A stretch of DNA of 40,287 nt, from NCBI GenBank assembly GCA_003150405.1, contig QAMM01000017.1, positions 1 to 40,287 on the forward strand, read 5' to 3'. This document shows, one piece after another, positions 31,914 to 39,063 of the stretch. The stretch's first letter is position 1, and each line of letters begins with the position of its first letter. A program made the translations under genes and the position numbers. This stretch comes from Clostridiales bacterium (GTDB lineage: Bacteria; Bacillota; Clostridia; Oscillospirales; Ruminococcaceae). The notes beneath the pieces are model-generated. The model was not told the origin of the DNA. It did not search any database and saw only the letters and a list, made by a program, of their open reading frames with translations.

Positions 31914-32240
31914 CTATTGTTTTTCCGGTTTTTCTAAAAGCTTGAGAATTTCCTCTTTAGGCCTGAAACCAACTGCTGCAGCTGCAATTTCCCCATGTTT
32001 TACGACCATGACAGCCGGAACTGCCATAATGCTATATTGGGCAGCGAGCTCCATTTCGTCGTCAATGTTGACTTTGCCGACCTTTATACTCCCATTTGCT
32101 TCTTTGGCAATTTCCTCCAGAATGGGGGAGAGCATTTTACAGGGACCACACCATGCCGCCCAGAAGTCAACAATAACAGGAACGTCTGCTTCCATAACTT
32201 CACTTTGAAAATTGTCCTTTGTGAGATTGAGAACCGCCAT
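31914..32240 (-). CDS. trxA: Thioredoxin
   Basis: 108 residues, the full length of thioredoxin. The redox motif WCGPC (Cys31, Cys34) lies in VIVDFWAAWCGPCKMLSPIL, and the cis-Pro is in IMAVPAVMVV. It reduces disulfides in the cytosol with electrons from thioredoxin reductase. ATG at 32240 has GGAGGG. A promoter TGGAAA-17-TATAAT lies at 32308-32280. It stands alone; no reductase gene is adjacent. Confidence 0.95.
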   Translation of the reverse strand: MAVLNLTKDNFQSEVMEADVPVIVDFWAAWCGPCKMLSPILEEIAKEANGSIKVGKVNIDDEMELAAQYSIMAVPAVMVVKHGEIAAAAVGFRPKEEILKLLEKPEKQ

Positions 32241-32279
32241 TTGAAACCCTCCGTTGCAATTTAATTTCCTTTTTTCTTT

Positions 32280-32308
32280 ATTATATCCGAAATGGCGTCG
32301 TCTTTCCA
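32280..32308 (-). promoter_or_regulatory. Promoter of trxA
   Basis: TGGAAA (32308-32303), 17 bases, TATAAT (32285-32280). Confidence 0.6.
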
Positions 32309-32337
32309 GCTGGTTTTTGTTTTTAATGTAATTGATG

Positions 32338-32367
32338 TAAAAAAGGCACGGAGAGCCGTGCCTTTTT
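32338..32367 (-). terminator. Terminator of the collagen-like gene
   Basis: A stem GGCACGG (32345-32351) with CCGTGCC (32356-32362), flanked by A7 and T5, so on the minus strand it ends in U; it begins two bases after the stop. Confidence 0.85.
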
Positions 32368-32368
32368 A

Positions 32369-33319
32369 TTATGCGATTTTAACAATATTCATAGAGACAT
32401 TGGTACTTCCGGCGGCTAAGGAAACGGTGCCGCTGACCGACGCGACAATGCGCAGTTGCTGTCCGGTTGCTACTGTGAGAAAAACAATCCCATCAGATGA
32501 CTGTCCATCGGCTAACAGATGGGTGGAGCCTGGAACGGTAGCGGCCGGGAGCGTTACCAGGCGTACGGTATCGCCTGCGGTGACGCCCGAAGCTGGGGTA
32601 ACATGGTAAGAAACCTGATAGGTGCCGGCGTCGGTAAAAGTAATGGTTGAATTATCCGCGCCTAAGGTGACGCCGGTTGGAGCGACACTGTTGTCAAAGG
32701 TGACTGGAGCGTCTGCTCCTGTCAGCGTTTGCGCGGAATCCGAATAGAAACCGCCGTATGCCGGAACAACCGTTCCTGGAAGGGTAAAGTTGAGAACGGC
32801 ATTTTCCCCGGTACCGGATACGGTGACAGCCGGTGCGCTTCCCGGCGCCCCTGAGGTTACGGTACCAATGGTTACAGTCGGAGTTGCGCCGGTAGGACCA
32901 GTCGGGCCGGTTGGACCCGTGGCTCCGGTAGCCCCAGTCGCTCCGGTAGGCCCAGTTGCGCCAGTACTACCGGCAGGACCCTGAATTCCCTGAGGACCGG
33001 TTGGGCCGGTATCGCCACGTGGAATGGTAAAGTTCAGAACGGCATTCTGGGATGTACCAGAGTTGGTAACAGAAGCGCTTGTACCCGGTGCTCCTGTTGT
33101 AACGGTGCCAACCGAAACCGAGGCTGCGGTCCCTTGCGGTCCTTGTGGCCCCGGAACGCCTTGTGGTCCCTGTGGCCCCTGCGGTCCTTGAACACCCTGC
33201 GGTCCTTGCGGTCCTTGTGGGCCTTGACCAATGGTATAGCAGCAGCACGGCTCGCATCCACAATCGCAGTCGCATCCGCTGTTACATCCACAGCCGTTGC
33301 TGCCTTTATAAATATTCAT
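32369..33319 (-). CDS. Collagen-like protein of the spore-surface (BclA-like) type
   Basis: 316 residues. The N-terminus has nine Cys in residues 10-27; two Gly-X-Y blocks follow (31-63, mostly GPQ; 102-146, mostly GPT/GAT), each trailed by a 37-residue module (about 64-101 and 147-183) with the pattern GTVT.GAPG...AVLNFT.P. The C-terminal 130 residues resemble the trimerising beta-sandwich of BclA-like proteins. Such proteins form fibres on the spore exosporium and can be cross-linked or glycosylated. ATG at 33319 has GGAGG 9 bases away; the earlier in-frame ATG at 33358 has none. A possible sigma-K promoter lies upstream, which would fit mother-cell expression. No signal peptide is visible. 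Confidence 0.85.
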   Translation of the reverse strand: MNIYKGSNGCGCNSGCDCDCGCEPCCCYTIGQGPQGPQGPQGVQGPQGPQGPQGVPGPQGPQGTAASVSVGTVTTGAPGTSASVTNSGTSQNAVLNFTIPRGDTGPTGPQGIQGPAGSTGATGPTGATGATGATGPTGPTGPTGATPTVTIGTVTSGAPGSAPAVTVSGTGENAVLNFTLPGTVVPAYGGFYSDSAQTLTGADAPVTFDNSVAPTGVTLGADNSTITFTDAGTYQVSYHVTPASGVTAGDTVRLVTLPAATVPGSTHLLADGQSSDGIVFLTVATGQQLRIVASVSGTVSLAAGSTNVSMNIVKIA

Positions 33320-33371
33320 ATATGCATACCTCCCTGAGAAAATAAAGCCGGAGTCCATACGGCTTTACCAC

Positions 33372-33398
33372 ATTATATGGCAAAGGGTTCCGGGGAGT
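33372..33398 (-). promoter_or_regulatory. Possible sigma-K type promoter of the collagen-like gene
   Basis: CATATAATG, similar to the sigma-K -10 box, with AC 17 bases upstream. It is short and may be chance; support comes from the spore-surface nature of the gene. Confidence 0.35.
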
Positions 33399-33427
33399 GA
33401 TTATTTTGGCAAACTGCAGTTAAAACC

Positions 33428-33456
33428 TTTACAGGATTTGGCAAGTAGAGTATAAT
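33428..33456 (+). promoter_or_regulatory. Promoter of the SDR gene
   Basis: TTTACA (33428-33433), 17 bases, TATAAT (33451-33456), giving a leader of about 115 bases. Confidence 0.7.
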
Positions 33457-33577
33457 ATTAGGCAATGCCTTGTAATCTCCCGAACCGTTTGTGGACTCTG
33501 TCGTATGGTCCAGGAAATTGCTGCAAAATAGATTTATCGAACAAATAGACAACCAAGAATAGAAAGAGGTGCGCAGT

Positions 33578-34354
33578 ATGGGGATTCTGGAAAAAATGAG
33601 CCTGAACGGCAAAAAAGCCTTTGTTACTGGTGGGGCGAGAGGAATTGGCAAAAGCATTGCTACGGCGCTCGCGGAGGCCGGAGCAGATGTCGCTCTTGTG
33701 GATGTTGATTTTGCGGAAGCGGAAAAAACAGCTGTTGAAATTGCCCTTAAAACAGGCCGGGAATTGTTTGCCGTAAGGGCGGATGTAACCGTTCCAAACG
33801 AAGTTAACGCTATGATTGAGAAAATTACCGAGCGTTTCGGCCGCTTGGATGTGGCGTTCTGCAATGCAGGTATTTGTAAAAATATTCCGGCGGAGGAAAT
33901 GAGCTATGAGGATTGGAAACAGGTTACCGACATTAACCTCACCGGCGTGTTCCTCACCGCGCAGGCTGCCGGCCGGGTGATGATCAAACAGGGAGGCGGT
34001 TCCATCATCAATACCGCGTCCATGTCTGCGCATATTGTCAATTTCCCGCAGCCGCAGTGCTCTTACAATGCGTCGAAAGCGGGCGTTATCCAGCTCACCA
34101 AATCGCTGGCAGTGGAGTGGGCAGCGAAAAACGTACGGGTTAATTCCATCAGTCCGGGGTATATTGGCACCGAGCTCACCCTGAATTCGCCCAGTCTGAA
34201 GCCGTTGATAGAACAGTGGAACGCGGTTGCACCGCTTCATCGTATGGGCCGCCCGGATGAGCTTCAGGCCATTGCTGTTTACCTTGCGGGGGATGCAAGC
34301 TCGTTTACCACTGGTTCAGATTTCGTGGTTGACGGTGCGTTTACCTGCATATAA
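33578..34354 (+). CDS. Short-chain dehydrogenase/reductase (sugar-alcohol type)
   Basis: 258 residues with a Rossmann fold: cofactor loop TGGARGIG (17-24), Asn96-Ala-Gly, catalytic Asn120, Ser at 148/150, Tyr163 and Lys167. Asp42 after the second strand suggests NAD+ preference. The sequence around VKQ-GGGSIINTASMSAHIVNFPQPQCSYN resembles sorbitol/arabinitol/gluconate-type dehydrogenases, so a polyol or sugar acid is the likely substrate. ATG 33578 has GAGGTG 6-9 bases upstream. It has its own promoter and precedes cysK by 80 bases; co-transcription is possible but not needed. Confidence 0.85.
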   Translation: MGILEKMSLNGKKAFVTGGARGIGKSIATALAEAGADVALVDVDFAEAEKTAVEIALKTGRELFAVRADVTVPNEVNAMIEKITERFGRLDVAFCNAGICKNIPAEEMSYEDWKQVTDINLTGVFLTAQAAGRVMIKQGGGSIINTASMSAHIVNFPQPQCSYNASKAGVIQLTKSLAVEWAAKNVRVNSISPGYIGTELTLNSPSLKPLIEQWNAVAPLHRMGRPDELQAIAVYLAGDASSFTTGSDFVVDGAFTCI

Positions 34355-34434
34355 ATAAAGCAGAGAATTGAGTCGGGCTTCTGTAGACTGGCCGAATTTA
34401 CCTAGTAAATCTAGTAGAAAGAAGGAAATCTTTT

Positions 34435-35364
34435 TTGATTTATAATACCATCCTTGATGCGCTCGGACACACCCCTATGATCCGGTTGAACCACATGACG
34501 GGGGAGAATGACGCCGAGATCATCGTCAAATACGAAGGCGTCAATATTGGTGGTTCCATTAAAACCCGTACGGCTTATAATATGATCATCGAAGCGGAAA
34601 AGAAGGGATTGATTGGCCCAGGTACGACTATTGTGGAGCCAACAAGCGGCAATCAGGGCATTGGTTTAGCGTTGGTTGGTGCAGTGCGCGGTTATAAAGT
34701 GATTATTGTCATGCCAGATTCGGTCAGCGAAGAGCGCCGGTTCCTGGTTAAGCACTATGGAGCTGAAGTAGTGCTGGTGCATGATGACGGCGATATTGGA
34801 AAATGTATTGCAGATTGTCTCCGCCGCGCAGAGGAAATTGCTGCAGGGGATCCAAACGTCTTTATTCCGCAGCAGTTTACCAATCCAGATAACCCGTTGG
34901 TGCATAAATACCACACAGCAGTTGAAATTTTGGAGCAGGCGGAGGGACCAATTCACGGCTTTTGTTCCGGCGTTGGTACCGGTGGCACCATTTCTGGTAT
35001 TGGAGAAGTTCTCAAAAACCAGTTCCCGGACATTGCAATTTGGGCGGTGGAGCCGGAGCATGCAGCAATTCTTTCCGGTGGCAGCATTGGAACCCATTTG
35101 CAGATGGGGATTGGCGACGGCTTGATTCCGGATAACCTTAATATGAAGATTTATGATAAGACCATTACTATTACCGATGATGAGGCGCTGAATGTGGCAA
35201 AACGCCTTGCGCAGGAAGAGGGAATTCTTTGCGGGATTTCAAGCGGTTCTAATGTTGCCGCTGCCATAAAGATGGCGCAGCAGCTTGGCAGGGGCAAGCG
35301 GGTGGTAACTATTTTGCCGGATACTGGTGAGCGGTATTTTTCGACGCCATTGTTTCAGGATTAA
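34435..35364 (+). CDS. cysK: Cysteine synthase (O-acetylserine sulfhydrylase family)
   Basis: 309 residues, a PLP enzyme that makes cysteine from O-acetylserine and sulfide. Lys43 (GGSIKTR) is the PLP lysine and GVGTGGTISG binds the phosphate. The substrate loop reads PTSGNQGIG (69-77) where CysK usually has SGNTG: Gln74 replaces the Thr that binds the substrate carboxylate. I recall similar Gln forms in clostridial relatives; they may be a branch with another donor. The start is TTG 34435 after GAAGGAA; no ATG is in frame near it. A strong terminator follows. Confidence 0.88.
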   Translation: MIYNTILDALGHTPMIRLNHMTGENDAEIIVKYEGVNIGGSIKTRTAYNMIIEAEKKGLIGPGTTIVEPTSGNQGIGLALVGAVRGYKVIIVMPDSVSEERRFLVKHYGAEVVLVHDDGDIGKCIADCLRRAEEIAAGDPNVFIPQQFTNPDNPLVHKYHTAVEILEQAEGPIHGFCSGVGTGGTISGIGEVLKNQFPDIAIWAVEPEHAAILSGGSIGTHLQMGIGDGLIPDNLNMKIYDKTITITDDEALNVAKRLAQEEGILCGISSGSNVAAAIKMAQQLGRGKRVVTILPDTGERYFSTPLFQD

Positions 35365-35366
35365 TC

Positions 35367-35402
35367 AAAAACAGGCACGGAATACACTCCGTGCCTGTTT
35401 TT
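35367..35402 (+). terminator. Terminator of cysK
   Basis: A 15-bp stem (35367-35381 with 35388-35402) with T5 at its end. Confidence 0.9.
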
Positions 35403-35509
35403 GATACTGAAAGCAAAAATAAGCTGGAGCAAAAGGCGTTTTCGTCCTAGCTTGAAGAAACAATAAAAAACTATCGCTATTTCGCATAAGAAGCTATTAA
35501 ACACAAAAA

Positions 35510-35790
35510 CAGACTCTAAATGCGATTGCGTTCAGAGTCTGCCGATATTGCGCTGCAAAAAGATATCTATTTTAGCACAGCTATAAAGGAAAACACGCCT
35601 CACAAAGTGAGGTGTGCAACTTGGAAGTGGCTTGTCACTGGGTTTGCGCTACAAAAAAGATATCCCGTTTTCAGCATGTGCACCTCACTTCGAGCAAAAA
35701 AGAGCCTGGAACGCGAATTGCGTCCAAGCTCAGCCTAGTGGGTTTGGGTTACAAAAAAGATACCCGTCTGCCAAAGTAAAAAAGAGAATT
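35510..35790. repeat. Three ~100-bp degenerate repeats with a CAAAAAAGATA core
   Basis: Cores at 35548-35567 (TTGCGCTGCAAAAAGATATC), 35641-35664 and 35741-35764; the last two share GGTTTGSGYTACAAAAAAGATAYC exactly 100 bp apart. A hairpin precedes each core: CAGACTCT...AGAGTCTG, CCTCACaaaGTGAGG and GGAACGCGAATTGCGTCC. Apparent small ORFs across the stretch are repeats of one another with no ribosome sites, so I read them as non-coding. The rest of 35403-35887 holds nothing else I can identify. Confidence 0.6.
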
Positions 35791-35887
35791 TCGGGTTCGG
35801 AATAAAGCTGTTATCATTTTTGCATTACGCTTTTTAAGTTTTTTATTTTGGATGTGTCATTTTTGGGGGCGCAATTCCGATCTCTAT

Positions 35888-36703
35888 TCAGTTCTTTTTG
35901 CAGCCGACTGTGATCATAGTAATATAGTCGTCACGGCTTTGCAGGGACATTTCATTTAGGCCCTCCTCATAGGAATATCCAACCAACTCCATTTGGTTTT
36001 CCTCTGCAAAAGTGTAGATGTTTTGGTAAACCTTCTCCAACTTTTTCCATCCTCCCAGACAAAAAGCCCGTAGATACATGCCGGCAGGACGCACAGTATC
36101 GTAAACTTCCGTATCCTGCCTGCCGTAAGCGAAAAAGCAGTCGTAATCGGCATAGTTTCCGGCTGAGAGCTTTTCAACTGAAATCCGGCTCCCGAAATTA
36201 TCATAAAGACCGAAGATGGATTTTAACCGCAAAGAAAACTCTCCCGCAACTGCAAAGTCATCGTCGTCATAGGCCCCAGTGATAGGAGCACTGAGCAAAA
36301 TGCGCTGTTCGGGAAGTGTGACCACTTCGATCTCCCCCTCTTTAGCTGTAAGACTCAGGGACAGTTTTTGAGATTTTTGTTCCAAAAAGGCTTTCGTGTT
36401 CAGAAGCTCCCGAATGGATTTATCGATCACGGCTTTTCTCTCTTCGATCAGTTCCGCGAAGGAAGCGCCCGATGGCCTTTGCTGGTAACGGAGGATCTCT
36501 TCGATGGATAAGCCAATCTTTCTCAGTATCAGAATCAGTTCCAGTTGTACTGTCTGAAAACAGGTGTAGTAGCGGTAGCCGTTTTCCCCTTTGATTTCGG
36601 GAGAAAACAGCCCAATCTCATCGTAATAATGCAACGTGCGCTTGTTGACGCCGTTGAGCTTTGCAAATTGTCCCGTAGTATATAAATATTTCTTATTTTT
36701 CAT
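35888..36703 (-). CDS. MerR family regulator with BmrR/GyrI-like effector domain
   Basis: 271 residues: a winged HTH (about 7-75, [26 protein letters not shown]), a coiled-coil linker (about 85-125, [14 protein letters not shown] region) and a C-terminal GyrI-like domain (about 130-270) that binds cationic drugs in BmrR. MerR proteins twist promoters with a 19-bp spacer and activate them when the ligand binds. The divergent promoter of the GNAT/ABC genes has a 19-bp spacer and a dyad. ATG 36703 has GAGG 8 bases upstream; the 22-residue extension before it is not family-like. Confidence 0.88.
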   Translation of the reverse strand: MKNKKYLYTTGQFAKLNGVNKRTLHYYDEIGLFSPEIKGENGYRYYTCFQTVQLELILILRKIGLSIEEILRYQQRPSGASFAELIEERKAVIDKSIRELLNTKAFLEQKSQKLSLSLTAKEGEIEVVTLPEQRILLSAPITGAYDDDDFAVAGEFSLRLKSIFGLYDNFGSRISVEKLSAGNYADYDCFFAYGRQDTEVYDTVRPAGMYLRAFCLGGWKKLEKVYQNIYTFAEENQMELVGYSYEEGLNEMSLQSRDDYITMITVGCKKN

Positions 36704-36714
36704 CTGAAAGCCTC

Positions 36715-36769
36715 TTGACATTACAGTTACTGTATAGCTTATCATACTGTATAGTGAAAAAAATTGCAA
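36715..36769. promoter_or_regulatory. MerR-type divergent promoters with operator dyad
   Basis: Plus: TTGACA (36715-36720), 19 bases, TATCAT (36740-36745); the spacer holds the dyad TACAGT-T-ACTGTA (36722-36734), a typical MerR layout. Minus: TTGCAA (36769-36764), 17 bases, TATGAT (36746-36741). The two -10 boxes overlap on opposite strands. TACTGTATAG also recurs at 36729-36738 and 36745-36754. Confidence 0.75.
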
Positions 36770-36778
36770 GGGTGGCGT

Positions 36779-37321
36779 ATGAAGACGGGTATTTTAAATG
36801 CAGATCAAAAACCATGGAAAGAAATTAAGGAGATTTACATGGAGGCTTTTCCCAAAGCGGAGCGAAAGCCTTTTTCGGCGATTCGACGTTCTGTAAACAA
36901 GGGAAAGGCGCTGCTGTTGACCGCAATGGAGAATGAGGTTTTGCAGGGTTTTGTGATGGCGATCCCCTATAAAAATATGGTGATGGTAGATTATCTGGCC
37001 GTTTCTTCAAAAATCCGCAGCCGCGGGACCGGCAGTAGAATCCTACAGGAGATATGCCGGTACTTTTCAGGCAAGAAAATCGTTTTGCTGATCGAGCGGC
37101 TGGACGACACCGCCGAAAACAAAGGCCAGCGGATTGCCCGCAGACGGTTTTATTTCAAAAACGGTTTTACCTCATCCGGTATTTATATCACCGGGCGCAG
37201 CGGAAATATGGAGGTTTTAAACTTTGGCGGTACAGTGTCTGTGCAGGAATACATGGGTTTGCAGCAGTATGCGTTGGGGAAGCTGATGTTCCGGCTGTCC
37301 GGAATCAGGCCGACACTATGA
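36779..37321 (+). CDS. GNAT family N-acetyltransferase
   Basis: 180 residues with a GNAT fold: [17 protein letters not shown] near the start, the central strand [10 protein letters not shown], the CoA loop [13 protein letters not shown] (R-x-x-G-x-G variant) and a long C-terminal tail of about 40 residues beyond the core. It may acetylate the drug or ligand sensed by the MerR protein, or another small molecule. ATG 36779 has AAGGGTGG 2-5 bases away. It is first of the operon with the two ABC genes, 16 bases before the next ATG. Confidence 0.8.
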   Translation: MKTGILNADQKPWKEIKEIYMEAFPKAERKPFSAIRRSVNKGKALLLTAMENEVLQGFVMAIPYKNMVMVDYLAVSSKIRSRGTGSRILQEICRYFSGKKIVLLIERLDDTAENKGQRIARRRFYFKNGFTSSGIYITGRSGNMEVLNFGGTVSVQEYMGLQQYALGKLMFRLSGIRPTL

Positions 37322-37337
37322 GGAAGGGGTATTTTTT

Positions 37338-39062
37338 ATGAGAGCCATTTTTTCAAGAGTGAAATTAAAAGGGAAACAAATTTGGCTGCTTTCCGTACTG
37401 GTTTTGTTTGCAGCGGTTGCAGAAATGATGCTCCCCTCTCTGCTCGCCCAAATGATTAACAGCGGGGTGGCCGATTCTTCCCGCGGCACGGTGTTGATCC
37501 TTGCCGCCGTTATGGCGGGGGTCACCGTGCTGGCCTGTATCGTTAACTTTTTGTCGGTGAAAATTGCCTCCCGCATTTCCACGGACTTTTCCGCAGCGCT
37601 TCGCGGACAGGTTTTTGAAAAGGTGCAGAACTTTTCGGCTGCGGAACTGGACAAGTTCGGTACGGCCAGCCTGGTCACGCGAAGCACATCGGATATTACC
37701 AACGTGCAAAACTTTCTTACCCTGCTTTTGCGCATCGGCATCCTTGCACCGATGATGGCGGTGGCGGGCTTAATTTTCTCCGCTGCTACCGGCGGACAGG
37801 TCAGCTCTGTCCTTACGGTTGCGATTCCGGTATTATTGGTGGGGTGTGGCATTGTCATTCTGTTTGCTTCCCGCTATTCCGTAAAACTCAGGCAAAAACT
37901 GGACCGGCTCAATCAGCTTTTTCTGGAATCGCTGGAAGGGGTCCGGGTCATCCGCGCTTTCAATAAGCAGCAGGCGGAATGCCGCCGTTTCGGCAAGGCG
38001 AATACCGATTATGCTGCAACCGCCATGCTGTCCGGCCGAATCACCAGCCTTTTGCTGCCGGTTATCAACGTGATTTTCGGCGTGACTACGGCGGCGGTTT
38101 TGGGGTTTGGCGCCTATTATGTCGAAACCGGCGCCATGGAGGTCGGTTCTCTAGTTGCGAACAGCCAGTATATCAGCATGGTGCTGATGTCGGTGATGAT
38201 GTTGGCCCTTGTCATCATGATGTTCCCCACGGCATATGCCTGCGCAGGGCGTATTGCAGAGGTGTTGGAGACAGAAACCACGATTCGGGACGGCTCGTTT
38301 TCCTTGCAGGAGCGCCCTCTCCGTTCTACGGTAGAATTTCGCCATGTCACCTTTGCCTACCCCGGAGCGTCGGAGCCGATTTTAAAAGATATCAGCTTTG
38401 AAGCGCACCCCGGAGAAATCACCGCCATTATCGGCGGAACGGGACGGGGCAAATCCAGTATCCTGAAACTGATCCCGCGCCTGTACGATCCTCTGTTCGG
38501 CGAAGTGCTGATCGACGGCGTGAACGCCAAGGAATATGCCGTGGACGACCTGCGCTCCCTGATTGGCTATGTCCCCCAGAAAAACGTTCTGTTTTCCGGC
38601 GATATTGCCTCCAACCTCAATTTTGGAAAAGAGGACGGCGCGCAGCAGGATTGGCAGGCGGCGGTAAAAACTGCGTGCGCCGAGGAATTTATCCTAAAAA
38701 AAGAAAATGGGTATCATGACAGAGTTGCCCAAGGAGGAACAAACCTTTCTGGCGGACAGCGCCAGCGTATGGCAATTGCAAGAGCAATTATGAAACAGCC
38801 CGAAATCTATGTGTTTGACGACAGCTTTTCCGCTTTGGATATGAAAACCGACCAAACACTCCGCAAAAATCTGAAAGCGGCCATGGGAGACGCCACCATT
38901 ATTATGGTGGCGCAGCGGGTCAGCACGATTTTGGACGCCGACCGCATTCTGGTCGTTGACGATGGAATGATCGTCGGCCAGGGAACACATCAGGAGCTTT
39001 TGAAAAGCTGCCCCCTCTACCGTGAAATTGCCGAGATCCAGTTGGGAAAGGAGTGTGTCTGA
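37338..39062 (+). CDS. ABC exporter half-transporter, degenerate-site subunit
   Basis: 574 residues: six membrane helices (about 15-300), then an ATPase domain. Walker A is GGTGRGKSS (366-374), Q-loop Gln414, signature LSGGQ (470-474), Walker B YVFDD (491-495). The catalytic Glu is Asp495 and the H-loop His is Gln526, the pattern of the degenerate half of heterodimeric exporters such as TM287/288, LmrCD and BmrCD. It pairs with the next gene. ATG 37338 has AGGAAGG. The pump probably expels drugs or peptides; the substrate is unknown. Confidence 0.9.
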   Translation: MRAIFSRVKLKGKQIWLLSVLVLFAAVAEMMLPSLLAQMINSGVADSSRGTVLILAAVMAGVTVLACIVNFLSVKIASRISTDFSAALRGQVFEKVQNFSAAELDKFGTASLVTRSTSDITNVQNFLTLLLRIGILAPMMAVAGLIFSAATGGQVSSVLTVAIPVLLVGCGIVILFASRYSVKLRQKLDRLNQLFLESLEGVRVIRAFNKQQAECRRFGKANTDYAATAMLSGRITSLLLPVINVIFGVTTAAVLGFGAYYVETGAMEVGSLVANSQYISMVLMSVMMLALVIMMFPTAYACAGRIAEVLETETTIRDGSFSLQERPLRSTVEFRHVTFAYPGASEPILKDISFEAHPGEITAIIGGTGRGKSSILKLIPRLYDPLFGEVLIDGVNAKEYAVDDLRSLIGYVPQKNVLFSGDIASNLNFGKEDGAQQDWQAAVKTACAEEFILKKENGYHDRVAQGGTNLSGGQRQRMAIARAIMKQPEIYVFDDSFSALDMKTDQTLRKNLKAAMGDATIIMVAQRVSTILDADRILVVDDGMIVGQGTHQELLKSCPLYREIAEIQLGKECV

Positions 39063-39063
39063 C

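Noticed and set aside
32790..33291. Tandem repeats that could suggest a CRISPR or satellite
   Set aside because: They are the Gly-X-Y codons of the collagen-like gene, in frame on the minus strand; no spacers.
33458..34240. 260-codon minus-strand open frame
   Set aside because: Antisense to the SDR gene, whose cofactor and catalytic motifs are intact; also Arg/Asn-rich shadow composition.
35520..35805. Small open frames of 63-72 codons in the repeat region
   Set aside because: Their peptides are repeats of the DNA repeats and they lack ribosome sites, so I treat them as non-coding.
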